From Micromonospora alfalfae (GTDB lineage: Bacteria > Actinomycetota > Actinomycetes > Mycobacteriales > Micromonosporaceae): a stretch of 64,000 bases of DNA. The position numbers and the translations under genes were made by a program. Shown piece after piece: positions 8,112 to 17,103 of the stretch. The notes under the pieces are model-generated. The model was not told the origin of the DNA. It saw only the letters and a list, made by a program, of their open reading frames with translations, and ran no database searches. The stretch lies in assembly GCF_022230925.1 (NCBI RefSeq), contig NZ_JAKKFH010000026.1:123537-187536 (forward strand), in the 5' to 3' direction. How positions within the stretch are numbered: the stretch's first letter is position 1; the number at the start of each line of letters is the position of its first letter.

Positions 8112-9575
8112 GTGAGATGCCTCGTCACCGGAGCGACCGGCTACATCGGCGGGCGGCTGACGCCGCTGCTGCTCGCCGACGGACACACCGTGCGTTGCCT
8201 CGCCCGCAAGGCGGTGCGGCTGCGCGACGTGCCCTGGGCCTCGGCGGCCGAAATCGTCGAAGGGGACCTGAGTCGACCGGAGACGCTGGCCGCCGCGTTC
8301 GCCGACGTGGACGTCGCGTACTTCCTGGTGCACTCGTTGGGCCGGTCCGACTTCGAGGCGGCCGACCGAACGGCGGCGACCAACTTCGCGGCGGCGGCGC
8401 GCGCGGCCGGCGTACGGCGGATCGTCTACCTGGGCGGCCCGGAGCCGGCGTCCGACGCGGAGGTGCCCTCCCCGCACCTGCGGTCCCGTGCCGAGGTCGG
8501 TCGGATCCTGCTGGAGAGCGGGGTGCCCACGGCGGTGCTCCGCGCCGCCGTGATCATCGGGTCCGGCTCGGCGTCGTTCGAGATGCTGCGCTACCTGACC
8601 GAGCGGCTGCCCGCCATGGTCACCCCACGCTGGGTCGGCAACCGGATCCAACCGATCGCGGTCCGCGACGTGCTGCACTACCTGGCCGGCTGTGCCGACC
8701 TGCCGGCCGAGGTCAACCGGGGCTTCGACGTCGGCGGGCCGGACGTGCTGACCTTCCGCGAGATGATGCAGCGCTACGCCCGGGTTGCCGGGCTGCGCCA
8801 GCGGATCATCGTGCCGGTCCGCCCGCTCACCCCGTCGCTCTCCTCGCACTGGGTCGGTCTGATCACCCCGGTGCCGAACAAGATCGCCCGCCCGCTGGTG
8901 GAGAGCCTGATCCACGAGGCGGTCGCCCACGAACACGACATCGCCCGCTACGTCCCGGACCCGTCCGACGGGCTGACCGGCTTCGACGAGGCGGTGGCGC
9001 TGGCGCTGGCCAAGGTGCGCGATGCCCAGGTGGAGACCCGCTGGTCGAACGCGAGCGGCCCGGACGCGCCCGCCGAGCCACTGCCCACCGACCCGGTGTG
9101 GTCCGGTGGCACCGCCTACACCGACGTCCGGGAACGGGTCGTGGATGCGCCGCCCGCGGCGCTCTGGCGGGTCGTCGAGGGCGTCGGCGGCGAACACGGC
9201 TGGTACTCGTTCCCCCTCGCCTGGTCGATCCGCGGCTGGCTGGACCGGCTGGTCGGCGGGGTCGGGCTGCGCCGCGGTCGACGCGACCCACACCGCCTCC
9301 AGGTCGGTGAGGCGCTGGACTTCTGGCGGGTCGAGGAGATCGTCCCGGGCGAGTTGCTGCGACTGCGCGCCGAGATGCGGCTACCCGGCCGGGCCTGGCT
9401 GGAGATGCGGGTACTACCGGCCGACGACGGCCGCAGCCGCTACCAGCAACGCGCCGTCTTCCTGCCACGTGGCCTGCCGGGGCACGCCTACTGGAAGTCG
9501 GTGGCCCCGTTCCACGCTGTGGTCTTCGGCGGAATGGCCCGCAACATAGCCCGCAACGCCGAACAACCCCGCTAA
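8112..9575 (+). CDS. SDR-family NAD(P)-binding protein with DUF2867 domain
   Basis: Two-domain protein of 487 residues. Residues 1 to about 300 form an atypical short-chain dehydrogenase fold with GATGYIGG at residues 7-14 for dinucleotide binding and the YFLVHSLG segment near residue 70, as in NmrA-like and YwnB-like members. Residues about 330-485 match the DUF2867 domain, including ERVVDAPPAALWRVVEG and a C-terminal YWKSVAPFHAVVF block. No Tyr-x3-Lys pair is obvious, so it may be a redox sensor or a membrane-lipid-related enzyme rather than a classical dehydrogenase. It starts at GTG 8112. The substrate is unknown. Confidence 0.8.
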   Translation: MRCLVTGATGYIGGRLTPLLLADGHTVRCLARKAVRLRDVPWASAAEIVEGDLSRPETLAAAFADVDVAYFLVHSLGRSDFEAADRTAATNFAAAARAAGVRRIVYLGGPEPASDAEVPSPHLRSRAEVGRILLESGVPTAVLRAAVIIGSGSASFEMLRYLTERLPAMVTPRWVGNRIQPIAVRDVLHYLAGCADLPAEVNRGFDVGGPDVLTFREMMQRYARVAGLRQRIIVPVRPLTPSLSSHWVGLITPVPNKIARPLVESLIHEAVAHEHDIARYVPDPSDGLTGFDEAVALALAKVRDAQVETRWSNASGPDAPAEPLPTDPVWSGGTAYTDVRERVVDAPPAALWRVVEGVGGEHGWYSFPLAWSIRGWLDRLVGGVGLRRGRRDPHRLQVGEALDFWRVEEIVPGELLRLRAEMRLPGRAWLEMRVLPADDGRSRYQQRAVFLPRGLPGHAYWKSVAPFHAVVFGGMARNIARNAEQPR

Positions 9576-9620
9576 CCCGCTCCCCGCTCCCCGCTCCCCG
9601 CTCCCCGCTCCCCGCTCCCC
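9576..9620. repeat. Heptamer tandem repeat (cccgctc)n
   Basis: Six perfect head-to-tail copies of cccgctc plus three bases directly after the stop codon of the SDR-DUF2867 gene. It is non-coding. The unit length of seven makes it a candidate variable-number locus. It abuts a long-loop palindrome at 9623. Confidence 0.9.
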
Positions 9621-9622
9621 GA

Positions 9623-9690
9623 GATCTTGCACTTTGTGTTGCCGATTTGCAGACCTAGGCACCTTTTGTCACGACAGGAAGTGCAAGATC
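9623..9690. repeat. Long-loop palindrome in convergent gap
   Basis: Perfect 12-base inverted arms, gatcttgcactt at 9623-9634 and aagtgcaagatc at 9679-9690, enclose 44 bases. The element lies between the convergent SDR and PBP genes. It resembles in position and design the palindromes at 15776, 50090 and 51787, although the arm sequence differs. It could act as a bidirectional terminator or as a REP-type element. Confidence 0.75.
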
Positions 9691-9713
9691 GGCGAGCCGG
9701 GTGGGGTGGGGGG

Positions 9714-11825
9714 TTAGTTGCCGGCTTGGGGTTGGGTTTGGAAGGCGGTTCGTTCGCTCGGCGGGACGAAGTCGCGGACCGGTTGGTCGCGCAGGGCGAA
9801 GGCGAGCACCTCACCGACCGCGTTCACCATCTGGGCCTGCACCGTCTGACCGACAGCGTCCCGGGGATCGTCCGGGTTCGCGGCCATCGAGGCGACCGCG
9901 AGCTGCGGGGTGAACGCCACCACCGTCTCCGTCTCGTACCGTTCCGAACTGCCGGTCTTTCCCGCCACCGGACGGCCGAGCTTCGCCCGCAACCCGGGTG
10001 CTGTGGCACCGTCGCAGCGTCCGTACATCGACTGGTCGCCGACCGGGCAGCGGGCCGCATCGGTAGCCGCCCGCGCCACATCGGGGTCGAGCACCTGTCG
10101 GCAGTCCGGCTTGGCGGCGTCGACCGGCCGGCCGCCCGAGTCGGTGATCGAGACCACCGGCAGCGGCGCGCACCAGGTTCCCTCGGCCGCCACGGTGGCG
10201 TACGCGCTGGCCAGGTCCAACGGGGTGGTCGCGGCCACGCCCAGGGTGAACGGACCCCAGTCCTTCGCGCCGTAGCGGGCCAGCTTGGCGTCGGACTCGG
10301 CCCGCAACACGATGCCGAGCCGCTCGGCCATCTCCACCACCCGGTCGGCGCCGACCTTCTCGGTGAGCCAGGCGAAGTACGTGTTCACCGAGCGGCCGAA
10401 CGCGCTCCACATGGTGCGGGGGCCGTCCATCGACGACGGGCTGGCGTTCGCCGGACACCACCGTCCGTCGCAGCTCGCCTCCCCGGTCACCGGGAAGCGG
10501 GTGAGCAACTGCGTCGGCGCCACGAAGCTGGTCGACAGCGGCAGGCCGGACTCCAGCGCGGCCAGCAGGGTGAAGAGCTTGAACGTCGAACCGCCCTGGT
10601 ACCCCTCGATCGCGCCGCCGCCAGCGACCAACTGGTTGACGGTGTTCGGGCGGTTCTTCTGCCCGACCGGGTTGTCCGCCACGCTGTAGGCACGGTTCAC
10701 CGACATCGCCAGCACCCGCCCGGTGCCCGGTTGCACCACCGCGGTGGGCACCGCCTCGGCCCTGGTCGTCGGATAGATCTTCAGCACCTGCTCGGTGGTG
10801 GCCCGCTGCACCCCCGGGTCCAGCGACGAGACGATGGAGAAGCCGCCCCGGCGCAGTGCGCGCTGCCGGTCGTCGGCGGTCGCCCCGAACGCGGACTGGC
10901 TGCTCCACCAGCGGGTGAACCAGTCGCAGAAGAAGCCCCAGTCGTTGTGCCCGTCGGGCACTCCCGTGCAGTCGTTCGGGGTCTCGCTGGGCCGCAGTTG
11001 CAGCGGTTCGGCGCGGGCAGCCGCCGCCGCGTCCGCCGGCACCTGCCCCGTCTCCACCAGCCGCTCCAACACGTACGACCGTCGGGCGACGGCGCTGTCG
11101 GCGTCGCCGTTGATCGGATCGTCGCTGTCCGGCGAACGCACCAGACCGGCGAGCAGTGCCGCCTGGGCCAGTGTCAACTCGGCCGGGGACCGGGAGAAGT
11201 ACCGCTTGCTGGCCGCCGCGATGCCGTACGCCCCGGCACCGAAGTAGGCGATGTTGAGGTAGCGGGTCAGGATCTCGTCCTTGTCGAGTTCCCGCTCCAA
11301 CGCGAGCGCGTACCGCATCTCCTGGAGCTTGCGGACTGTGGTGAGTTCGGTGGCGGCGTCCCGTTGCGCCTCGGTCAGCCGAGGGTCGTTGCTGAGCACG
11401 TTGCGGACGTACTGCATGGTCAGCGTGGAGGCGCCCTGCCGGGTCTGGCCGTCGCGCTTGTTGACTGTGAACGCGCGCACCACGCCCCGCAGGTCGACCC
11501 CGCTGTGCTGGTAGAACCGGACGTCCTCGGCGGCCACGATGGCCCGGCGCATCACCGGAGCCACCTCGTGCAGCGGCACGTCCACCCGGTCCTCCTGGTA
11601 GAAGGAGGTGATCAGGGTGGTGCCGTCGTTGGCGTAGAGGTTGGAGCGCTGCGCGGTGGGCGGCGTCCGGAGTGTGTTCGGCAGCTCCGAGTACGGCGTC
11701 GACAGGGCGCTGAAGCCGATCCCGAAGACCAGGGCTGCTGGCAGTGCGGCGGCGGCCAGCACCAACCCGGCCAGCACTCCGGCGATCACCACGGTCAGCA
11801 GTTTGTCGAATTGGGCCCGGATCAT
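9714..11825 (-). CDS. Class A penicillin-binding protein (transglycosylase-transpeptidase)
   Basis: Bifunctional peptidoglycan synthase of 703 residues, anchored by an N-terminal membrane helix at about residues 11-36. The GT51 glycosyltransferase domain follows with the catalytic Glu100 in VAAEDVRFYQHSGVD and the QGASTLTMQYVRN motif. The transpeptidase domain has the three penicillin-binding motifs: STFK with nucleophile Ser413, SVN, and KTGSS starting at Lys623. An extended loop with several Cys residues lies before and inside the transpeptidase domain (CTGVPDGHNDWGFFC, CDGRWC). There is no C-terminal PASTA domain. It starts at ATG 11825. Confidence 0.93.
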   Translation of the reverse strand: MIRAQFDKLLTVVIAGVLAGLVLAAAALPAALVFGIGFSALSTPYSELPNTLRTPPTAQRSNLYANDGTTLITSFYQEDRVDVPLHEVAPVMRRAIVAAEDVRFYQHSGVDLRGVVRAFTVNKRDGQTRQGASTLTMQYVRNVLSNDPRLTEAQRDAATELTTVRKLQEMRYALALERELDKDEILTRYLNIAYFGAGAYGIAAASKRYFSRSPAELTLAQAALLAGLVRSPDSDDPINGDADSAVARRSYVLERLVETGQVPADAAAAARAEPLQLRPSETPNDCTGVPDGHNDWGFFCDWFTRWWSSQSAFGATADDRQRALRRGGFSIVSSLDPGVQRATTEQVLKIYPTTRAEAVPTAVVQPGTGRVLAMSVNRAYSVADNPVGQKNRPNTVNQLVAGGGAIEGYQGGSTFKLFTLLAALESGLPLSTSFVAPTQLLTRFPVTGEASCDGRWCPANASPSSMDGPRTMWSAFGRSVNTYFAWLTEKVGADRVVEMAERLGIVLRAESDAKLARYGAKDWGPFTLGVAATTPLDLASAYATVAAEGTWCAPLPVVSITDSGGRPVDAAKPDCRQVLDPDVARAATDAARCPVGDQSMYGRCDGATAPGLRAKLGRPVAGKTGSSERYETETVVAFTPQLAVASMAANPDDPRDAVGQTVQAQMVNAVGEVLAFALRDQPVRDFVPPSERTAFQTQPQAGN

Positions 11826-11931
11826 CAGCTCTCCCCGCAGGAGCCGGTCACGCTAGGACCCGTTCAGAATGACCCGGAACGCCCCTTTAGCCCTGGGTTT
11901 TCCCCAAACCCGGAGGAAACTCGCACCACGC

Positions 11932-12543
11932 TCAGGGCAGCAGCGCGCCGGCCAGCGGGTGGACCGTCTCCTCGATCTCGTCGGCGACCCGGCTGAAGCA
12001 CTGGTCGCCACGACCCCACGGGTCATCAAGATCATCTGTGGTCAGCGCCGAGGCGCCGAGGCGCGCGTCGTGAGCCGCCGCCACCAGTGCCACCCCGCGG
12101 GCGTACACGGCCTCCGGAGTGGCGTCACCCGGCGGCAGCGCGGCGGCGTCCACAGCAGCCAGCAGCCGACCGAACTCGCCCAGCACGAATGTGCGGGCCG
12201 CCGCGTCCGGACGAAGCGCCACCACGTACTCCTGCTGATCGGCGGTGGCGGTCAGGACCAGGTCGGCGGCGTCGATGTGGTCCGACCGCAGCTTGCGCGC
12301 GGCGAACCCTTCCACGTCCCCACCACGGCCGGTGACCTGCCGTGCCGCCGGTGGGTTCATCTCCTCGCCCGCGTGCCAGCCACCCGTGCCGGCGCTGTGG
12401 CTGTGCACCAGCTCCTCGGCCTGGGCAGGATCCTGCGAACGCCGGGTCAGCCGCTCCCGCACCGCCAGGGCCAGCAGCCGCTCCGCCATCGGCGAGCGGC
12501 AGATGTTGCCCATGCAGACGTGCAGAACAGTGAACGGGGGCAC
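11932..12543 (-). CDS. Low-molecular-weight protein tyrosine phosphatase family protein
   Basis: Cys-dependent phosphatase of 203 residues. The active-site loop CMGNICRS (Cys10 to Arg16, the C-x5-R signature) follows the first strand, and the general-acid Asp is in the DLDDPWGRGD segment near the C-terminus. The GTG start at 12543 directly follows the tsaC stop (TGA-GTG), so it is co-translated. Proteins of this fold act on phosphotyrosine or as arsenate reductases; the DDPWGR acid loop supports phosphatase activity. It is somewhat longer than the usual 150-170 residues because of an extra segment in the middle. Confidence 0.9.
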   Translation of the reverse strand: MPPFTVLHVCMGNICRSPMAERLLALAVRERLTRRSQDPAQAEELVHSHSAGTGGWHAGEEMNPPAARQVTGRGGDVEGFAARKLRSDHIDAADLVLTATADQQEYVVALRPDAAARTFVLGEFGRLLAAVDAAALPPGDATPEAVYARGVALVAAAHDARLGASALTTDDLDDPWGRGDQCFSRVADEIEETVHPLAGALLP

Positions 12544-13191
12544 TCAGACCGCCCGACCGTCGACGAGATCCGGAACCACGTCGCGCAGCTTCTCCAGCGG
12601 GATCGCCCCGGCCCGCAGGAGCTGCGGCACCTCACCGGTCAGATCCACGATCGTGCTCGGCACCGGATCCGGACAGGGACCGGCCTCCAGGTAGGCCCGC
12701 ACCGAGTAGCTGAGTTGGTCACGCGCCTCGTCGGCGGTGACAGCGGCCGGCTGGCCGGTCTTGTTGGCCGACGAGACCGCCATCGGACCGGTCTCGCGCA
12801 GCACCTCCAACGCGACCGGGTGCAGCGGCATCCGCACCGCCACCGTGCCGGTCTTGTCGCCCAGGTCCCACTGCAGGCTCGGCGAGTGCTCGACCACGAT
12901 CGTCAGGGCACCCGGCCAGAACGCCTCCACGAGGTCCCGTGCGGCAGTGGGCAGCGAGAAGACCAACCCGTCCAGGGTGTGCCGCGAGCCGATCAGCACC
13001 GGCGGCGGCATCTGCCGACCCCGGCCCTTGGCATCGAGCAGCGCCTTCACCGCGTACGGGGTGAACGCGTCCGCGCCGATCCCATACACGGTGTCCGTCG
13101 GAAGAACGACCAGCTCGCCGTTCTTGACCGCCTCGATCGCCGCAGCGATGCCGCGGTCCCGATCGGCGGGCGACCGGCAGTCGTAGAGCAT
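12544..13191 (-). CDS. tsaC: L-threonylcarbamoyladenylate synthase
   Basis: Makes threonylcarbamoyl-AMP from threonine, bicarbonate and ATP, the first step of t6A37 modification in ANN-decoding tRNAs. The 215-residue protein has the YrdC fold motifs PTDTVYGIGADAF and KGRGRQMPPPVLIGS (a K-R-x-x-x-P core) and the SSANKTGQPA segment. It lacks the C-terminal domain of long Sua5 proteins, so it is the short TsaC/YwlC type. The ATG at 13191 overlaps the prmC stop by one base (TGATG), which decides the start over a GTG three bases upstream. The prmC-tsaC-phosphatase order is common in actinobacteria. Confidence 0.94.
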   Translation of the reverse strand: MLYDCRSPADRDRGIAAAIEAVKNGELVVLPTDTVYGIGADAFTPYAVKALLDAKGRGRQMPPPVLIGSRHTLDGLVFSLPTAARDLVEAFWPGALTIVVEHSPSLQWDLGDKTGTVAVRMPLHPVALEVLRETGPMAVSSANKTGQPAAVTADEARDQLSYSVRAYLEAGPCPDPVPSTIVDLTGEVPQLLRAGAIPLEKLRDVVPDLVDGRAV

Positions 13192-14138
13192 CACGAGGAG
13201 TCAGTCTGCCACGCCGCCCCGATCGGGGCGTGCTGGCCGTCCGCCCGTCGGGACGCCGTCGCGTAGCGGGGACGCCCGGCGAGGTCCAGATGCTCCGCGA
13301 CAGCGGTGAAGCCGTCGCCCTGGGCGAGCAGCTCAGGCACCGCCGCACCGTGGGTGTCGTCGTGCTCGACGCCGAACACGCCCCCCGGGCGCAACAGCAC
13401 CGCCGCCCGGGCGACGACCGGCCGGATCACCACCAGACCGTCCGCGCCGCCGAAGACCGCCTCCGCCGGGTCGTGCCCGGCCACCTCCGGCGGGACCACC
13501 ACGTCGTCCGGCACGTACGGCGGGTTGCAGAGCAGCACGTCCACCCGGCCCACCAGCTCGGCCAGCAGGTCCGGCGCTGTCACGTCGGCCTCTACCACCT
13601 CGATCGGGCGGTCCCCCGCCGCGGCGCGCTCCGCCGCGTTGCGGCGCAGCCAGGCCAGCGCCGCCGGGGACCGCTCCACCGCGATCACCCGCGCTCCCGG
13701 CAGCTCCTGAGCCACCGCCAACGCGATCGCGCCCGAGCCGCTGCACAGGTCCACCACCACCGGGTCGGGTCGGCCCTGGGCCTGCTCGACACCCCAGCCG
13801 GCCAACAGCTCGGTCTCCGGCCGGGGCACGAAGACACCCGGGCCGACCGACAACTCCAGGTGCCGGAACCCGGCCCGACCGGTCAGGTACTGCAACGGCT
13901 CGCGCGCGGCACGGCGGCGCGTCAACCCGTCGAGCCGCACCAACTGGTCGTCGCTCAGGTCGTCGGCGAGAGCCAACCGACCCCGGGGAACCCCGAGCAC
14001 GTACGCCGTCAGCAACTCGGCCTCCACCCGGGCGGACCCGACCCCGGCGGCGGCGAGCGCGCGGGCCACTCGGGCCACCGCGGCGGACGGCCGGATGGGG
14101 CCTGTCCCTTCGGGGGGGTGTTGCGGCAAAGTACTCAC
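13191..14138 (-). CDS. prmC: Release factor glutamine methyltransferase
   Basis: SAM-dependent enzyme that N5-methylates the Gln of the GGQ motif in RF1 and RF2. The sequence has an N-terminal helical domain, the SAM motif VVDLCSGSGAIALA and the catalytic NPPY at residues 205-208. The frame is open upstream to 14420, but that extension is Arg/Ser-rich and antisense to the GGDEF gene. The GTG at 14138 gives the usual length (315 residues) and the sequence SAAVARVARALAAAGV as the first helix. The start is therefore likely but lacks a strong Shine-Dalgarno. Its substrate RF1 is encoded nearby by prfA. Confidence 0.92.
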   Translation of the reverse strand: MSTLPQHPPEGTGPIRPSAAVARVARALAAAGVGSARVEAELLTAYVLGVPRGRLALADDLSDDQLVRLDGLTRRRAAREPLQYLTGRAGFRHLELSVGPGVFVPRPETELLAGWGVEQAQGRPDPVVVDLCSGSGAIALAVAQELPGARVIAVERSPAALAWLRRNAAERAAAGDRPIEVVEADVTAPDLLAELVGRVDVLLCNPPYVPDDVVVPPEVAGHDPAEAVFGGADGLVVIRPVVARAAVLLRPGGVFGVEHDDTHGAAVPELLAQGDGFTAVAEHLDLAGRPRYATASRRADGQHAPIGAAWQTDSS

Positions 14139-14211
14139 GACATAATCATGAAGCGTCGCGGGCGACGTGACGAACAGGTGCGCCCGGGCGCGCACGACAG
14201 GAGGTTGACGG

Positions 14212-15756
14212 GTGGGCTGGCTCGACCGGGTCGATGACCAGGTTGACGCCCTGACGCACGCCCGGGCGTTGCAGGAGGCCAGCCGCTCCGCGGAGGCGTA
14301 CGTCCTGCTGGAGCGTGTGATCCGCACCACCAACGACCCGGCGGCGCGAGCGGACGCGATGGTGCAGCGCCTCTCCGCGCTGATCAATCTCGGTCGGACC
14401 GCGGAGTTCACCCGGGCCATCGAAGAGGCGTCGGCGGCGGTCCGCGACCTCGCCGAGCCCTATCTGCACGGTCACCTCAATGCTCTCGCTGCGCTCGCCG
14501 CGCACCACCAGGGCGCACTGGACCGCTGCGTCATGCACCTCGTCCGAGCGGCCCGGGCGCTGGGCGCCGTCGCCGACCCGGACCGGGACACCGCCTGGGG
14601 TTGGCACGACCTGGCCATGGCCTACAGCTACCTCAGCTTCCACGGGTACGCCCTGGGCGCCATCGAACGGGCCCGGCAGCTCGGGCTGACCGCCGGGATC
14701 CCGGAGGAGACGTTCGCCGCGCCGGGCATCCGGCTGCGCAACGCCGTGGCCCTTGACCACAACGGCGACAGCGATGGGTGTCTGCGGGTGCTCCGGGACG
14801 TGGCCGCCGACCTGACTCGCTTCGTCCGTGCCGGCCGGGCCGGCCAGCTACGCCCGAGCAGCCTCGCCGCGTACGGCTACGCGGCGGCCCGACAGGCAGC
14901 GCTCGGCGACCAGGTGGCGACCGAGGGCCCCGAGCCGGCCCGGTTGATCACCCACGGCGGGGACAGCGCCCGCGCCCGCGACCTGCGTCAGCTCGGGCAG
15001 GTGTGCCTCGCCGTCGCCGACGGTCGGCCGATCGAGGCGGTCGCGCGACTGGACACCGTCCAGGTCTCCAACGAGACACTCGGGGCGGCCGAGCCGGCCC
15101 GGCTGCGCAGCATCGCGTTGACCCGCGCCGGGGACCACCTGGCGGCGCACCGGGCCGACCGACTGGCGTTCCGGCTCGCCGCGCAGCGCAACGACAGACT
15201 GCGCGACGTCTACATCGACGGCATCGCCGCCCGCATCGACCACGAGGAGATGCGCCGCGAGGCGGCCCGCTTCGAGGGTGAGGCGTTGACCGACCCGCTC
15301 ACCGGGCTGCCGAACCGCCGCCGGCTGGAGCGATACATCACAGCCGTGGTCACCCGCGGCGATCGGGTGGTGATCGGCGTCTGCGACCTGGACGGCTTCA
15401 AGGCGGTGAACACCCGGCACGGGCACCACTCGGGCGACCTGGTGCTGCAACGCATCGCCGGCGTGATCAACCGGGTGATGCGCCGGGGCGACTTCGTGGC
15501 CCGCTACGGCGGTGACGAGTTCGTTGTGGTGCTGCCGGACACCGGCATGACCGAGGCCACCGAGGTGGCCCGCCGGATCGAGGCGGCGGTCCGCCTGGAG
15601 GACTGGGAGTCGTTGGTCCCGGGCACCCCGGTCGGGGTCAGCATCGGCTTCGCCGAGGTCTCCGGTGGCAGCGGGCTGCGCGACGCGCTCAGCGTCGCGT
15701 TCGAGCAGGCCGACCGCGAGATGCTCCGCGCCAAGACCCGCCCCCGCGCGAGCTGA
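14212..15756 (+). CDS. Soluble diguanylate cyclase with helical-repeat sensor region
   Basis: Makes cyclic di-GMP from two GTP. Residues 1 to about 345 form an Ala/Arg-rich helical region resembling TPR-type repeats, with no transmembrane segment or signal peptide, so the protein should be cytosolic. The GGDEF domain begins with DPLTGLPNRRR and carries an intact GGDEF active site at residues 433-437. An RRGD inhibitory I-site sits at residues 424-427, the standard five residues before it. No EAL domain is present. The GTG start has AGGAGG seven bases upstream. It is transcribed divergently from prmC. The input signal is unknown. Confidence 0.9.
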   Translation: MGWLDRVDDQVDALTHARALQEASRSAEAYVLLERVIRTTNDPAARADAMVQRLSALINLGRTAEFTRAIEEASAAVRDLAEPYLHGHLNALAALAAHHQGALDRCVMHLVRAARALGAVADPDRDTAWGWHDLAMAYSYLSFHGYALGAIERARQLGLTAGIPEETFAAPGIRLRNAVALDHNGDSDGCLRVLRDVAADLTRFVRAGRAGQLRPSSLAAYGYAAARQAALGDQVATEGPEPARLITHGGDSARARDLRQLGQVCLAVADGRPIEAVARLDTVQVSNETLGAAEPARLRSIALTRAGDHLAAHRADRLAFRLAAQRNDRLRDVYIDGIAARIDHEEMRREAARFEGEALTDPLTGLPNRRRLERYITAVVTRGDRVVIGVCDLDGFKAVNTRHGHHSGDLVLQRIAGVINRVMRRGDFVARYGGDEFVVVLPDTGMTEATEVARRIEAAVRLEDWESLVPGTPVGVSIGFAEVSGGSGLRDALSVAFEQADREMLRAKTRPRAS

Positions 15757-15775
15757 TCGCCCCCCACCCGGCGGG

Positions 15776-15850
15776 GTCGATCAAGGAGTTGTGGTGCCTC
15801 AGAAAAGCCCCACGACACCACAACCGACCCACCACGACTCCATGATCGAC
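15776..15850. repeat. Long-loop palindrome in convergent gap
   Basis: Imperfect inverted arms at 15776-15797 (core gatcaaggagttgtggtg) and 15830-15850 (core caccacgactccatgatc), with two mismatches. An extra half-arm, gacaccacaac, lies between them. It sits between the convergent GGDEF and prfA genes. Its arms are nearly identical to those of the palindrome at 50090-50164, so these two are members of one repeat family. Confidence 0.85.
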
Positions 15851-15881
15851 TGGGCGTGCCGGGGTCAGCTCCGTGTCGCGG

Positions 15882-16970
15882 TCAGCGGCGGGTCAGCTCG
15901 GTGTCGCCGGCGAGCCGGGCGGCCCGGTCGGCCTCGGTGAGGGCGTCCAGCACCCCGTCCAGCTCGCCGCCGAGCGCCAGGTCCAGGTTGTACGCGGTGT
16001 AGCCGATCCGGTGATCGGTGATCCGGTTCTGCGGGAAGTTGTAGGTGCGGATCCGCTCCGAGCGGTCCACGGTGCGCACCTGGGCCTTGCGCGCGTCCGA
16101 GGCGGCGGCGTCGGCCTGCTCCTGGGCAGCGGCGAGCAGCCGGGCCCGCAGGATCCGCATCGCCTGCTCCCGGTTCTGCAACTGGGACTTCTCGTTCTGG
16201 CAGGAGACGACGATGCCGGTCGGCAGGTGGGTGATCCGCACCGCCGAGTCGGTGGTGTTCACCGACTGGCCACCCGGGCCGGACGAGCGGAACACGTCGA
16301 TGCGCAGTTCGTTCTGGTCGATCGTGACGTCGACGTCCTCGGCCTCCGGCAGCACCAGCACTCCGGCGGCGCTGGTGTGGATCCGGCCCTGCGACTCGGT
16401 CACCGGGACACGCTGCACCCGGTGCACGCCGCCCTCCCACTTGAGCCGCGACCAGACGCCGTTGCCGCCGTCCGGCACACCCTTGGTCTTGATCGCCAGG
16501 GAGACGTCCTTGACCCCGCCGAGGTCGGAATCCTGCGCGTCGATCACCTCGGTGACCCAGCCGTGCCGTTCGGCGTACCGGGTGTACATCCGCAGCAGGT
16601 CACCGGCGAACAGCGCCGACTCCTCGCCACCCTCACCGGCCTTGATCTCGACGATCACGTCCTTGGCGTCGTGCGGGTCGCGCGGAATGAGCAGCTCGGC
16701 GAGCCGCTCCTCCAGCACCGGCAGGGACCCGGCGATGGCGTCCGCCTCACCCGCGAAGGACGGGTCCTCGGCGGCCAACTCGCGAGCCGCGGCCAGATCG
16801 GCGCGGGCCTGCTCCAACTCGTCGGCGGCCTTGTGCAGCGGCACCAGCTCGGCGTACCGGCGGCCGACCCTGCGCGCGGTCGCCTGGTCGGCGTGGATGG
16901 CCGGATCGGCCAACCGCTTCTCCAGCTCCGCGTACTCGTCGAGAAGGCCGGCCAGACGCTCGCTGCTCAT
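15882..16970 (-). CDS. prfA: Peptide chain release factor 1
   Basis: RF1 recognises UAA and UAG and triggers peptide release on the ribosome. The 362-residue protein carries the GGQ motif at residues 233-235 in SSGPGGQSVNTTDSAVR, the same number as in E. coli RF1, and a conserved EIKAGEGGEE segment before it. Gln235 is the predicted target of PrmC. The ATG at 16970 is preceded by AAGGAG; a much longer upstream frame consists of Arg/Pro-rich sequence and is rejected. The gene follows rpmE on the same strand, with a strong terminator between them. Confidence 0.96.
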   Translation of the reverse strand: MSSERLAGLLDEYAELEKRLADPAIHADQATARRVGRRYAELVPLHKAADELEQARADLAAARELAAEDPSFAGEADAIAGSLPVLEERLAELLIPRDPHDAKDVIVEIKAGEGGEESALFAGDLLRMYTRYAERHGWVTEVIDAQDSDLGGVKDVSLAIKTKGVPDGGNGVWSRLKWEGGVHRVQRVPVTESQGRIHTSAAGVLVLPEAEDVDVTIDQNELRIDVFRSSGPGGQSVNTTDSAVRITHLPTGIVVSCQNEKSQLQNREQAMRILRARLLAAAQEQADAAASDARKAQVRTVDRSERIRTYNFPQNRITDHRIGYTAYNLDLALGGELDGVLDALTEADRAARLAGDTELTRR

Positions 16971-17056
16971 GCTGCGGATGCTCCTTCGACGGTGCGCGAC
17001 GACCGGGCCGGGGCCGGGGGGCCAGCGGCCGGGCGGAAGTGGAGGAAAACGCGGAC

Positions 17057-17093
17057 GGCGCCCGCGTCCGGTGGAAAACCGGACGCGGGCGCC
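17057..17093 (-). terminator. Terminator after rpmE
   Basis: A perfect 16-base GC-rich stem (17057-17072 with 17078-17093) and a 5-base loop lies 10 bases after the rpmE stop and before prfA. The stem spells the complementary ggcgcccgcgtccggt. No long U-run follows, as is usual in this GC range. It should separate rpmE from prfA transcription. Confidence 0.85.
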
Positions 17094-17103
17094 GAACGAG
17101 GAG

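Noticed and set aside
11826..11931. A terminator between the phosphatase and PBP genes
   Set aside because: There is only a weak six-base stem around 11895-11910 with no clear tail, so I do not annotate it.
9627..11996. A 789-codon plus-strand frame over the PBP gene
   Set aside because: Its His/Arg/Gly-rich content without motifs is a shadow of the opposite-strand PBP coding sequence.
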